64,000 nucleotides of DNA from Capra hircus (Eukaryota; Chordata; Mammalia; Artiodactyla; Bovidae): contig NC_030824.1 in assembly GCF_001704415.2 (NCBI RefSeq), positions 37,381,022 through 37,445,021 on the forward strand, in the 5' to 3' direction. Positions 44,917-56,649 of the stretch are shown here, piece after piece (the stretch's first letter is position 1; each line of letters begins with the position of its first letter). The notes beneath the pieces are model-generated. The model searched no databases. It was not told where the DNA came from and saw only the letters and a list, made by a program, of their open reading frames with translations. The position numbers were made by a program, and so were the translations under genes.

Positions 44917-45299
44917 ATAATTTTATGAGAGTTTATACCAAATAATTAACAGTGCTGTTTGTATTGAGAATTATCTTATTGCAGATCTAAGATCTGATGT
45001 GTAATGCAATCACAAAACAGGCACCAGCTAATTGAACCTCACCATGTCAGTAGCTGATTACGGTATATAATGGTCACCATGGCATCAGTGTCATACTAAA
45101 TATTTGTATAGCTAACCATCCTCTTAATTCTCCTAATTTTGATATTATGTGGTCAAGACTGGAGAAAAATCACACTTACAATCCATTCATTGAGCCCAAG
45201 TAAAAGTACTACTTTAAATATTTTTTCTGTGTTGGTTATCTTAGGAAATATGATGTAAGTTCCACTTGACTGACTGAATGACACTCCCTGATGGAATTA
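44917..45299. other. Unassigned sequence
   Basis: No gene or repeat recognised. Confidence 0.4.
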
Positions 45300-46600
45300 C
45301 TTTGGCAAACTGAAAACAGGGAGCACCAGTGGCCACTTCTTTCTCCTGGAAATGCTATCTTGCCTTTTCCATGACCCATATCTTCGCTGATTATTATTAA
45401 TTCCCTACATGTCTGACAACTCTCTTCCAGTGTTTTCCATCATTTCCTCTTTCACAACCTCCCACAAAAATCTTGTTTCTCTCTTGCAATTTATTTTTTC
45501 TGGGTGAACTTAGCCAGATTCACATCTTCAAGCATCATTTAAACTACAGGTCCCCAGACTGACCACCTGTTTTGCAGATTACATTTTACTGGAGTACAGC
45601 TGCACTTGTTCATTGTTATGGCTGCTTTCTCATAGTAGTGGCAGAGCTGAGTAGTTGTCACAGAGAATATGTGGCATGCCACACCTAAAACATTTACTAT
45701 AGAGTCCTTTTTTTTAAAATTTTTTATTTTTACTTTATTTTACTTTACAATACTGTATTGGTTTTGCCATACATTGACCATGGTGGATTCATGTCAATGT
45801 ATAGAGTCCTTTAACAGAAAAGTTTGCTGACATTGACCTAGAATATGACTGACTCCATAAAGCTGCAGAAGGTGGTTGAAAATTCAACATGTCCAAAGCA
45901 AAATTTATTTAATACCATTTCAGATACTTGTTTCATTGAATATGCAAAAGTGTTTTTATGTACCTTCACTTTTATAGTTCCCATATGTAACTTTTCACAG
46001 CAGTGATAATATCTTTCAAGTTTGAATTCACCACCTGTATACTTATTGAGCTTACCCATCTCTTACATGAATATTTTAGTATCTAACCTCATGTTCAGCA
46101 TTTATTCCTCTAAATACATCACACACCCTGTTGCCAGTAATCTTAAATATCCATCTGTTCATGTGTTCATTGCTTAAATTTCATTGGCATTGTCCATTAC
46201 CTCATGACAAAGTCCAAATCCCTGGCATGCCATTCAAATCCATTTATTGTACATTCCCATCTTATTGCTATGAGTATTCTCTCTGTTTTTAAGACACTAT
46301 TTTCCCAAGCATTTGATATCCCTTCTATCTCATGCATGTCTTTGTTTATTATATCTCTTGAAATGCTTTTTCAACTTTTCTTCTCTAATCCTACTCATTT
46401 TTTTTTTTCCAGGCTCAACTCAAATGTCAAATTCTCAGTAAAGCAGTAAAGCCATCCTCAGCAGGTGAAATTAAATGTTACCTCATTTTGCTTTTATTTG
46501 GCTTAGGATGCATTCGTCCTTCCTCTTATCTTCAGCAGACTCTCAAAATAAACTTGGTGTGTTCCCCCTCGCCTGTGGTCTTAGAGCCCTTTTCAGGCCA
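45300..46600 (+). repeat. L2 LINE relic, split by a micro-L1
   Basis: 'tcctggaaatgctatcttgc', 'tcaacatgtccaaagc', 'catgacaaagtccaaatccc', 'tggcatgccattcaaatcca' and 'ctcaactcaaatgtcaaa' follow L2 in order and in plus orientation. Highly diverged with no open frame. Confidence 0.5.
45711..45799 (-). repeat. 89-bp L1 insertion with inverted tip and 13-bp TSD
   Basis: The left part is the reverse L1 3' end ('ttttactttacaatactgta', 'ttggttttgccatacattga'). From 45779 the same L1 region reappears in plus orientation ('catggtggattcatgtcaat'). atacattgac (45769-45778) and gtcaatgtat (45793-45802) are perfect inverted repeats. Perfect TSD tatagagtccttt at 45698-45710 and 45800-45812. Confidence 0.93.
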
Positions 46601-46603
46601 TTG

Positions 46604-46824
46604 CGTGTGTGCATGCTGTCATTCAATCACGTCCAGCTCTTTTGTGACCCCATGGACTGTAACCTGTCAGGCTCCTCTGTCCATGGGATTATCTCAGCAA
46701 GAATAATGGAGTGGGTTGCCATTTCCTATCCCAGGGGATATTCCCCACCCAGTGATTGAACCCTTGTCTCTTGTCCCCTGCATTGGCAGGTGGATTCTTT
46801 ACCACTGAGCTACCTGGGAAGCCC
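46604..46824 (-). repeat. Bov-tA SINE
   Basis: Full reverse copy from 'gtgtgtgcatgctgtcattc' to 'ctgagctacctgggaagccc'. Confidence 0.93.
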
Positions 46825-47149
46825 CATTACTGTGAGTCAACTAAAGATGTTCTAAGAGGTCATATCTGTGTCATAGCAAGTGATAAACTTTATTTTCTTT
46901 AGAATTAGGGTAAAAAACCTTTTCATATATTTATTCTAAGAACCCATACAGTAATAGGTCTTACAAATCATTTAAACTGCTAAACTGATCTGAACTGATT
47001 TAAACTGAGATGGAAATGCAGGATTCCAAGTTAGGAGGAATCACTATAATTTCAAGTATGATTTAAGATTACTTAGAGACAAATACCAAATCTTCTGATT
47101 TGAGTGATAAAGTTATGACTGTCTGTTGATAAGATGAACAGTGATAATA
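46825..47149. other. Unassigned AT-rich sequence
   Basis: No gene or repeat recognised. Confidence 0.4.
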
Positions 47150-47385
47150 AATATCATTCATGGATTTTCTAGTTATCAAGAACTTTATATTTTGTCTCAT
47201 TTAATTCTAAAACAATCTTATCATCATCACCATCACCATCATTCTCCTCTCCTCATCCCATTTTATAAATAAAGAAATCAAATGTAGAAACTTTAGTTGA
47301 TTTTCTCTAGGTTAAACAAGAAGTAAGTGGCAGACCTGGGACAAAAAGTTAGCTCTGTCTAACTCAAAAGCCTGGGTTCCTAACA
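47150..47385 (-). repeat. MIR SINE relic with short CAT-repeat
   Basis: 'tttgtctcatttaattctaa', 'cccattttataaataaagaa' and 'aagaagtaagtggcagacct' follow MIR in reverse. A 'catcatcaccatcaccatca' run at about 47222-47243 sits inside. Confidence 0.75.
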
Positions 47386-47781
47386 AAGAAAATATGTTGA
47401 TCCTTTACTTAGATCCATATTGTTTCCATGATGGAATAAATGAATGGATTCTACTTCTTGTAAGCAGTACACAGAGAATGACTACAACATGGAATACTTC
47501 CAGAAGTACTTTAGAGTTGGGTAGGTTTGTCTTCTAGTCATTGTTGTATGGGCCTTTCAGCTGAATCTGTCTCAGTCTTTAGACACAGGATGATGGGCTA
47601 AGGGGTTTCAGTTTCCTAAATGATTATCTTTAACGGCATTTACTAGAAACATCCACTGAAGCTTGAGAATTAGGACAATGACGATATTTCAAAAAGATGT
47701 TTTTGCCTTCTTTCAACTTGCTTAGTGTAAAAAATCATTTTCTTCATGCTGTTACGTATATACATTGTCTTAAATCCCTAT
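47386..47781. other. Unassigned sequence
   Basis: No gene or repeat recognised. Confidence 0.4.
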
Positions 47782-47790
47782 TTGAGCTAT

Positions 47791-48813
47791 GTTCAGTTCA
47801 GTCACTCAGTGATGTCTGACCCTTTGCGACCCCATGGACTGCAGCATGCCAGGTATCCCTGTCCCTAACCAGGTCCCAGAGTTTACTCAAACTCATGTCC
47901 ATTGAGTTGGGGATGCCATCCAACCATCTCATTCTCTGTTGTCTCCTCCTCCTGCCTTCAATCTTTCCCAGCAACAGGGTCTTTTCCAATGAGTTAGTTC
48001 TTCACATCAGGTGGCCAAAGTATTGGCGTTTCAGCTTTAGCATTAGTCCTTCCAAAGAATATTCAGGACTGATTTCCTTTAGGATGAACTGGTTGGAACT
48101 TCTTGCAGTCCAAGGGACTCTCAAGGACCTTCTCTAAAGCACCAATTCTTCAGTGTTCAGCTTTCTTTATAGTCCAGCTCTCACATCCATACATAACTAC
48201 TGGAAAAACCATAGCTTTGACTAGACAGACCTTTGTTGGCCAAGTAATGTTTCTGCTTCTGAATATGCTATCTAGGTTGGTCATAATGTTTCTTCCGAGG
48301 AGTAAGCGTCTTTTAATTTCATGGCTGCAGTCACCATCTGCAGTGATTTTGGAGCCCCCCCAAATAGTCTGTCACTGTTTCCACTGCTTCCCCATCTATT
48401 TGCCATGAAGTGATGGGACCAGATGCCATGATCTTCATTTTCTGAATGTTGAGTTTTAAGCCAACTTTTTCAGTCTCCTCTTTCACTTTCACCAAGAGGC
48501 TATTTAGTTCTTTGCTTTCTGCCATAAGTGTGGTGTCATCTGCATATCTAAGCTTATTGATATTTCTCCCAGCAATCCTGATTCCAGCTTGTGCTTCATC
48601 AAGTTCAGCATTTCTTATGATGTACTCTGCATATAAGTTTTAGGGTGACAGCCTTGACATACTCCTTTTCCTATTTGGAACCAGTCTGTTGTTCCATGTC
48701 CAGTTCTAAGTGTTGCTTCCTGACCTGCATACAGATTTCTCAGGAGGCAGGTCAGGTGGCCTGGTATTCCCATCTCTTGAAGAATTTTCCATAGTTTGTT
48801 GTGATCCACACAG
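47791..48813 (-). mobile_element. 5'-truncated BovB LINE with 9-bp TSD
   Basis: The longest minus-strand BovB here. On the minus strand it begins at the 'gtggatcacaacaaac' (VDHNK) position of the reverse transcriptase, carries MDHNKLWKILQEMGIPGHLT and an intact YADD box within 'agatatgcagatgacacc' (reverse complement near 48525-48545), and ends in the 'tcagttcagtc' tail. The frame is broken into 48809-48615, 48525-48331 and 47989-47798. A deletion near 48640-48650 removes part of the 'ctgtcaccctgcttatttaa' segment. TSD ttgagctat at 47782-47790 and 48814-48822. Confidence 0.95.
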
Positions 48814-48822
48814 TTGAGCTAT

Positions 48823-49189
48823 ACTATCTAACTATAAGACTCTACTTTCTCTAATTCCTATTGTTTATGACCTGTATATCCTATAACTTATGCATGCATC
48901 ATATTATATATTATACTTATCACTGAAGACTTTACTATTTCCTTTTCAATGTAAATGTTGGCCATCATCCTAGGAAATTCCAATATTCAAATAACATATC
49001 CAGCTCTTGATTTATTTACTTCTCAGCCCTGAGCTCTCAAAACCATAGTCAAGAAATTGTCATCACCTGAAACAGTTTTACTCACAAAATCCATAAATCA
49101 GATGCCCACTGTCAGAAGGTAAGTCTCCACGGTTGTCTCACATTTTTGTACATCTTTAAAGTGTGGTACTGATTGCCCTCTTTTCTGAA
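48823..49189. other. Unassigned sequence
   Basis: No gene or repeat recognised. Confidence 0.4.
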
Positions 49190-49398
49190 AAGAAATTGAA
49201 GTCCCTCAGCTGTGTCCAAATCTTTGCAACCCCAAGGACTGTAGCCTACCAGGCTCCTTCATCCATGGAATTTTCCAGACAAGAGTACTGGAATGGGTTG
49301 GCATTTCCTTCTCCATGGGATCTTCCTGACCCAGGGATCAAACCCAGTCTCCCGTACTGGAGGCAGATGCTTTACCATCTGAGTCACCAGGGAAACCC
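49190..49398 (-). repeat. Bov-tA SINE
   Basis: Reverse copy from 'gaaattgaagtccctcagct' to 'catctgagtcaccagggaaa'. Confidence 0.94.
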
Positions 49399-50256
49399 TT
49401 TTTCCTGAACTATCTTTAAAAGAATGCATACCTAGAAAATGCTCCAAAAATAGAAATGGTCTCCTTCCAGAACAAGCAGTATGTTTGCTTACACTCTTGA
49501 AAGACAGTGCCTCCCTCAAAAGCAAAGGAGAGCTGTGTTCACCATCCAGTGTAATAAATATAGTATCTTCTACCAGAAAGGCAGGCATGCTCACTGACCA
49601 TTATAAAACATTTGGATTCCCTAAACTCAACTTTCCTCTCCTGTAATCAACCCACTGTATTTGTAGGTGTGGTCAGCTCTTTGTGTTGCTCTGTGAAAAT
49701 TGGAGCCTAAAGAACCAGTACAAAATTGAATGCCTATATTCTGGCTAATTTTATTCCTGTGAGTAAGCAATCATCATTTATCTACAAACTAAGAGTCTGT
49801 GTCTTCCATGTACATTCATAATAGTATGGCACATAGAGTTAAATCTTGAACGTTCCATAGTGCTTGGCATCCACTCCGAATACAGTTATCTTGGATAGTC
49901 TTCCATTTGGCCTGCTAATCTTGCCTGCCTGTCATATTACTCCCTTTTTTTTGCATTCAAATTGCCTCAAGTTGCAGACACCCTCTCTTGTCTTCGTTAA
50001 TCTCTAGTGAATACCTTGAACCATACTGCCATCATATTCTTTCATTAACTGCACCTGAAAAAAAAATTCCCAGTTTTCATGATTCCAAGTATCTGCTTGT
50101 GGAGGGGTTTAAGTTATACAGAAGATTGGTATCAGAATGACTTAATGAAGAGCAATGTCAAGCATTTCCTGTCTTTCTAGTTATATCTGAATTTGGAGAA
50201 GTACCTTTTGAATTTACCTCATTCCATTAAACTTCAGCATTTTGCCTCAGCTTTCC
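49399..50256. other. Unassigned sequence
   Basis: A minus-strand frame over 49594-49259 is partly a shadow of the SINE. Nothing else recognised. Confidence 0.4.
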
Positions 50257-51020
50257 TCAGTTCAGTTCAGTTCAGTCGCTCAGTCGTGTCCGACTCTTTG
50301 CGACCCTATGAATTGCAGCAGCACGCCAGGCCTCCCTGTCCATCACCAACTCCTGGAGTTCACTCAAACTCACGTCCATCAAGTCAGTGATGCCATCCAG
50401 CCATCTCATCCTCTGTCGTCCCCTTCTCTTCCTGACCCCAATCCCTCCCAGCATCAGAGTCTTTTCCAATGAGTCAACTCTTCGCATAAGGTGGCCAAAG
50501 AATTGGAGTTTCAGCTTTAGCATCAGTCCCTCCAATGAACACCCAGGACTGATCTCCCTTAGAATGGACTGGTTGGATCTCCTTGCAGTCCAAGGGACTC
50601 TCAAGAGTCTTCTCCAACACCACAGTTCAAAAGCATCAATTCTTCGGTGCTCAGCTTTCTTCACAGTCCAACTCTCACATCCATACATGACCACTGGAAA
50701 AACCATAGCCTTGACTAGACAGACCTTTGTTGGCAAAGTAACATCTCTGCTTTTAAATATGCTATTTCGGTTGGTCATAACTTTCCTTCCAAGGAGCAAG
50801 AGTCTTTTAATTTCATGGCTGCAATCACCATCTGCAGTGATTTTGGAGCCCCCAAAAATAAAGTCAGCCACTGTTTCCCCATCTATTTCCCATGAAGTGA
50901 TGGGACCAGATGCTATGATCTTCGTTTTCTGAATGTTGAGCTTTAAGCCTACTTTTTCACTCTCCTCTTTCACTTTCATCAAGAGGTTCTTTAGGTCTCC
51001 TTCAGTTTCTGCCATAAGGG
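50257..51020 (-). mobile_element. Young 5'-truncated BovB with a long open frame
   Basis: An uninterrupted 247-codon frame (51015-50272), the longest in the window, encodes the region downstream of the BovB catalytic box: [60 protein letters not shown] and the C-terminal [11 protein letters not shown]. The copy is cut just after YADD, so it cannot have reverse transcriptase activity. The tail is 'tcagttcagttcagttcag'. Preservation of the frame reflects youth rather than function. Confidence 0.96.
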
Positions 51021-51046
51021 TGCTTTATTAGCGGTGCTTTACTAGT
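51019..51046. repeat. 2 x 14-bp tandem repeat at BovB edge
   Basis: ggtgctttattagc (51019-51032) and ggtgctttactagt (51033-51046) lie exactly at the 5' break of the BovB copy. Confidence 0.85.
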
Positions 51047-52837
51047 GGTGATCAAAATCAGTTCAAAACCAGCCAAGGTGATATCCTGAGATAATCTAAT
51101 GCTGTCACGACCTCAGAAAGTTGTGCCACACTCCCTCACGGAGGTGCACCTAGTCCTTCTTTCTGGGGTCCCATCAGAGAGTGGCTCTCTCCTCATTTTG
51201 TCCCAGAGTAAAGAGCTTCTGCACACTTAATTGCTTCAAGTCCTTTCTCTGATGCACTCTCCCATGAGGTGAGTTTTATTTATCTCAGCTTCCCTGTACT
51301 GCTGAAAACCAAGGAGAGAAGGCATCTGTGCAACCTCTTTGAACATATAATAAATTCACTTTCAAGTGAGTGGTAGAAGATTTAGCATGTTAAGAACAAT
51401 ATGGCACAAACTGAATTTTGAAATGTTTGAAATTTTGGCCTCTGACCATCTTCTGTTGTTTCTCATTATAAGCCTATTGAGAGGGCTTGAAGGAAAAACA
51501 AACTCTGCTGAAATCTTAAGTCTGGAGTGTTACTTCAGAAATTTTTCTATTGATAGATAAACCTGGTGGTGAATGCAGGTGGTGCCCTTAAAGACATCCA
51601 GAAATGGAGTAAGTGTATGTGTGAGAGAAAGAAAAATCATGGATGACTACTAGATTTCTAATTTAGCAACTATATGAAATGAATGGTAATGCTATTTAAT
51701 AAGACGGTATAAACATGAGGAGGAACCAGTCCAGGCCTGGATAATGATAACCCTAATCGAACAAACAAATGCTTAAGTTTAATTTATCAAATAAAATGAT
51801 AATGTAAAACACATCGTCTACAGCAGTATTAGTAACATTCTAAGACATACTGAAAACAGAACTGGACCTGAATCTACTCTTAGATGGGACACTAGCAAAT
51901 TAATGTATGTAAAATACCTCATTTAACGCATTAAATTAATGATGTCCATTTATTTTGGGGTGGCTTCATAATTTCACAGCACTAAAATTCTTTTCATTTT
52001 TATAATTTCAGGAAGGTAAATTATATAAACAGAAGTTTACAATTTTCACTTTCTATAATCTTTACTGTAAGCATTTTTTGTGTCCTAGTAAGCAAATGTT
52101 GCCTACTATAGGATTTTCCTGAAATAATTAAAATGTATCCTTTGGCCCAATGGAGGAGTTACTAGACACACGTACTGACTGAGCACTAAAATGTGCCTGG
52201 TGTGACTAATGAATTGACTTTTTAAATTGTTTTTTAACTATTGATGACTAATGATTATTGTGTCGGACCCTGGAACTGACCTTCATGTGTAACATTCGGT
52301 GATTGTCAAGATCCTTTTTCTCTACGTAAATATCCAATTGATAAAGCACACTTAAAAGACCATAAGACCGTGTTTCCCACGTCATTGCAGGACTCCTTTT
52401 GTCATAAAGCAGAGGACCTTAATATGTGGGTTTTCATAGATTCTCTATTCTTTTCTACACTGACAGAACTCTGTGTTAATATGTTTGGCAGGATTTTGCA
52501 AGGATAAATGTCATGGTGGTTTCTATCATGAACAGCCAGTTCTCACCAGAGCACATTCTGTTACATGTCTGATTGGTTCAAAGACTCTTGTAGATCACAT
52601 TTTCAATGTTTCCTTGATCAGTAAGGCTAGAAATAATGGAAAGTCTGAGATAATAGGCAATGTTATTAATAAAATGATACCCTTTGCTCAAGATCACAGA
52701 ATTATTCTGGCACTGGGGAAAGGAGTTGTAAGAATGGGTAGGGATAGTCATTAGTAAAAAGCGAAGATTGGAAGTTTAGAGAATTTTTGATAATCTCAGA
52801 AACCCTCTCAAATTTGATATGCACGCATACTGTATTC
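51047..52837. other. Unassigned sequence
   Basis: The part at 51100-51370 is richer in GC and ends in 'acatataataaattcacttt', a possible poly-A signal, so it could be an old LTR; this is weak. A 93-codon frame at 52473-52754 is unrecognised. Confidence 0.35.
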
Positions 52838-53032
52838 TCATTCACTTCAGTCGTGTCCAACTCTGCGACCCCATGGGCTGCAGCTTGCCAGGCTCTTCTG
52901 TCCTTTAGTTTCTCCAGGCCAGAATGCTGGAGTCAGTTGCCATGCCCTCATCCAGGGGATCTTCCCAAGGATTGAACCCGTGTCTCCTGCACTGCAGGTG
53001 GATTCTTTACCCACTGAGCCACCTGGGAAGCA
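52838..53032 (-). repeat. Bov-tA SINE
   Basis: Reverse copy from 'cacttcagtcgtgtccaact' to 'cactgagccacctgggaagc', with a few internal deletions ('cttcccaaggattgaacccg'). Confidence 0.93.
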
Positions 53033-53552
53033 CCAAATCTGATACAGGTATTAATAGGTACCATTTGTTATGAAACAGAGACAATTATTTTCTTAAATAA
53101 TAAATGCTTTGAAAGTATTCACATGTAACAACACCTGAAAGGAAAAGTAAAGATATTTAAATTTTTAAATTGAAACCTCTATGCAAGGGAAGGTTTGAAG
53201 CAATACTTTCTCTTAAGCTGAACTACACAGAAAAGGCAAGTATAATTCTAAGTTATTGGCCAAGGTACAAATTATTGATATTTTAGATTCTGGTGACTCT
53301 TATGCCATCTTAGCTATTTCTTCTTTGGAGACATATGTGAAGAATTCGATTGTTTCTTTAAACAAATGGCACTTGGGAAAAAGAGCTCTTCGTTTCAACT
53401 GATTTCTCTTTGGGGACAGACGGTATCTTTTAATGAAATTGAGGGACAGGAAACTATACTTTGCGAGTAGTGAATGGAAACAGTGACAATGTACAGGCTA
53501 GGGATTAAGTTCTATTACATACTTAATGACATGTTCATCAATATTTTCGTTT
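53033..53552. other. Unassigned AT-rich sequence
   Basis: No gene or repeat recognised. Confidence 0.4.
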
Positions 53553-54232
53553 GTTGTCATTCAGTTGCTCCATTGTGTCCAACTTTTTGAGACTCCATGG
53601 ACTGCAGCACACCAGGCTTCCCTGTCCATCACCAACTTCCGGAGTTTACTCAAACTCATGTCCATTGAGTAGGTGATGCCATCCGTCCATACCTTCCTCT
53701 GTTGTCCCCTTTACCTACTGACTTCAATCTTTCCCAGCATGGGGTCTTTTCCAGTGAGTCGGCATTTTGCATCAGGTGGCCAAAGTATTGGAGCTTCAGC
53801 CTCAGCATCAGTCCTTCCAATGTACATTCAGGACTGATTTCCTTTAGAATTGACTAGTTTGATCTCCTTGCTGTCCAAGGGACTCTCAAGAGTTTACTCC
53901 AACACCACAGTTCAAAAGCATCAACTCTTGGCACTCAGCCTTCTTTATGGTCCAACTCTCACATCCGTACATGAACACTAGAAAAACCATAGCTGTGATA
54001 ATACAGAAATTGTTGGCAAAGTAACGTCTCTGCTTTTTAATATCCTGTCTAGGTTTGTCATAGATTTTCTTCCAAGGAGCCAATGTCTCTTAATTTCATG
54101 GCTGCAGTCACCATTTGCAGTGATTTTGGAGCCCAAGAAAAGAAGGTCTGTCACTGTTTCCATTGTTTCTCCATCTATTTGCCATGAAGTGATGGGACCG
54201 GATGCCATGATCTTAGTTTTCTGAATGTTGAT
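53553..54232 (-). mobile_element. 5'-truncated BovB LINE
   Basis: Reverse BovB 3' third, from the tail side 'ttgtcattcagttgctcc' to 'cagaaaactaagatcatggc' (reverse of about 54205-54224). Broken frames at 54208-53978 and 54083-53886 contain [20 protein letters not shown] and [17 protein letters not shown]. Confidence 0.94.
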
Positions 54233-54615
54233 TTAGGGGAAACACCTAAATGATTTTAAAATATAAATAAAACATTTTATTGTTCCTGCTTAATGAATTG
54301 TCATCGTGGTTACTTATTAATTACCAAGAGGTAAAATGCTTCCAATACAGATTAAAAATAACCCAAACTGTATCCATTTCTACGAATTACCATACAGAGT
54401 GTATATGCCTTTTTTTACAGGCGTTTAAACATGCCACATTAGGAAAGTCACTGGAAGGAGAGAGGAGATCTTGGTTTCTTCTCATGGACCAGTGCAAATT
54501 TGATACCAAAACACCAAAGAAATGCTACCTTCATTTACTTCTTTAAATCAAAACAAAAGTTCTCTAAGCTTTCGTACCCACCTGATTGTTCAGTTTCTGG
54601 TCTTCATCATTATCA
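54233..54615. other. Unassigned sequence
   Basis: An 88-codon plus-strand frame (54280-54546) is unrecognised; no repeat called. Confidence 0.4.
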
Positions 54616-54800
54616 GGGCTTCCCTGGTGGCTCAGATGGTAAAGAATTTGCCTGCAATGCAGGAGACTTGGGTTTGATCTCTGGGATGGGAAGATCCCCT
54701 GGAGAAAGAAATGGTTACCCAGTCCAGTATTAATGGACTGAGGAGTCTGGTAGGCTACAGTCCATGGGAATGCAAAGTTGGACACAACTGAGTGACTAAT
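54616..54800 (+). repeat. Bov-tA SINE
   Basis: From 'gggcttccctggtggctcag' to 'gacacaactgagtgactaat', with a small deletion where 'tcttgcctggagaatcccatg' is expected. Confidence 0.94.
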
Positions 54801-54854
54801 GCACACACACACACACACACATGCACACACACACACACACGCACACACACACAC
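54801..54854. repeat. Interrupted (CA)n microsatellite on SINE tail
   Basis: CA repeats with 'atgc' and 'cgca' interruptions directly follow the Bov-tA 3' end. This is a common origin for ruminant microsatellites. A (CT)n run follows at about 54899-54917. Confidence 0.95.
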
Positions 54855-54944
54855 TGCCAAAAAACTTTTATGTGCTTAGTAAGGTCTAGAAAACTAACTT
54901 CTCTCTCTCTCTCTCTTTTCTTAAAATCTTGTAAACATGAGTAT

Positions 54945-55486
54945 CAGTTCAGTTCAGTTCAGCTGCTCAGTCATGTCCAACTCTTTGCAACCCTATGGAC
55001 GGCAGCATGCCAGGCTTTGCTGTCCATCACCAACTCACGGAGTTTACTCAAACTCAGATCCAAATCAGTGATGCCATCCAATCATCTCATCTTCTGTTGT
55101 CCCCTTCTCCTCCTGCCTTCAATCTTTCCCAGCAGCAGGGTCTTTTCAAATGAGTCAGTTCTTCGCATCAGGTGGCCAAAGTATTGGAGTTTCAGCTTCA
55201 GCATCAGTCTTTCCAATGAATATTTAAGATTGATTTCCCTTAGGATGGACTGGTTGGATCTCCTTGCAGTCCAAGGGACTCTCAAGAGTCTTCTCCAACA
55301 CCACAGTTCAAAAGCATCAATTCTTTGGCACGCAACTTTCTTTATAGTCCAACTCTCATATCCATACATGACTACTTTTTTAAACTCTTCAAAGAATTTT
55401 AAAAAGCAGGGTGAGAATATATAGCCTTGAAGTACTCCTTTCCCGATCTGGCACCAGTCTATTGTTCCACGTACAGTTCTAACTCC
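54945..55486 (-). mobile_element. BovB 3' segment of a composite insertion, internally deleted
   Basis: On the minus strand this contains 'gttagaactgtacgtggaac', then 'caaggctatatattctcacc', then jumps at about 55376-55398 to 'gtcatgtatggatatgagag', skipping roughly 400 nt that include the catalytic box, and continues to the 'ctgaactgaactga' tail. An open frame at 55369-55082 encodes MYGYESWTIKKVACQRIDAF. It belongs to one insertion with the plus-strand segment that follows, because a TSD brackets both. Confidence 0.93.
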
Positions 55487-55953
55487 ACCATAGAGCTGCC
55501 AGAACTTACACAGGACTTTGGTAACAGGATCTTGGAAGGCACAAACAAAACCTTATGAGCACCAGGACCCAGGAGAAAGGAGCAGTGACCCCACGAGAGA
55601 CTGACCCAGAGTTGCCCACGCAGGTCCAGGAGTCTTCGGCGGAGGCATGGGTTGGCCATGGCCCACTGCAGGGTTGGGGGCATTGAGTGTAGCAGTGAGT
55701 GAATGGAACCTTTTGAAGGAGGTCACCATTATCTTCATTACCTCCACCATAGTTTGGCTTCAGGTCAAATAACAGAGAGAAAGACAGCCCTGCCCATCAA
55801 CAAAAAACTGGATTGAAGACTTATTGAGCATGGCCCTGTCCATCAGAATAAGACCCAGTTTCCTCCTCAGTCAGGGTCTCCATCAGGAAGGTTCCATAAG
55901 ACTCCTATCCTTCTCCATCAGAGGGCAGACAGACTGAAAACCACAATCACAGA
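55487..55953 (+). mobile_element. Inverted BovB 5'-region segment of the same insertion
   Basis: 'tccaccatagagctgccag', 'gcacaaacaaaaccttatga', 'gaaaggagcagtgacccc' and 'gaaaaccacaatcacag' match, from memory, the 5' untranslated region of BovB, here on the opposite strand to the 3' segment. The 12-bp sequence aaacatgagtat occurs at 54933-54944 and again at 55954-55965, enclosing both segments. The 5'-region assignment should be confirmed by alignment. Confidence 0.7.
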
Positions 55954-55965
55954 AAACATGAGTAT

Positions 55966-56633
55966 GAGGGGATATAAGAATATGACCCATCCTTCTTCAG
56001 TTTCCACTGAGGTCCCAATAAGTTATATTATATTAATATAAGACATAAACCTGAAAATTTTCAAAGTAAATAGCCAAGAACCTGTTTTCTGACTCTTTTC
56101 ACCTACTAGAAACACAAGAAAGTTCAGAGGGTGGAAAAAGGATGACTTATGGGTGAGACAGAGAGAACTCTGAAGCTGAATCCATCTCTTGTCCAGGAAA
56201 TCTTGGGAGCAAGTAAAAGACTGGCAAACTGTGTGGGGAAGCCTAGATGCAGGGGAGATATTGTTGCCCAGATAGTATTCAGTTTTATTGGGCAGAGGAT
56301 TCACAAGTATTTCCTATATCCAGTAGTGGGCCATGCAAAATGGAAGGTTCATGAGGATTCCAGTTCAACAGGGCTGAGAGCAGAAATCTCAGCAGAAGGA
56401 GACTGGATGGATACACAAGATACCCACGGATGAGACAAGAGTCCCAGTAGATCAGGTGGGGGACACAAGACACATTTTCCAGGAGAGCAGAGTCTGCTGG
56501 ATCACATTAAGATCCCTGAGAAGCTTCACCAAAGAGAATTCACTTTAATACTTGCCAAGCCCAGAGGATAGAAAGCCCTCAGTGTGGAGTGAGACATGTC
56601 CTCCTGCCCCACCTACCTCTCTTCTTCTCGACC
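55966..56633. other. Unassigned sequence
   Basis: Frames of up to 94 codons on both strands (56149-56433 plus, 56304-56023 minus) are unrecognised. Confidence 0.4.
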
Positions 56634-56649
56634 ATTTTAGATCCTTGTT

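Noticed and set aside
50272..51015. Longest open frame as a host gene
   Set aside because: The peptide is plainly the C-terminal half of the BovB protein, with the BovB tail directly downstream.
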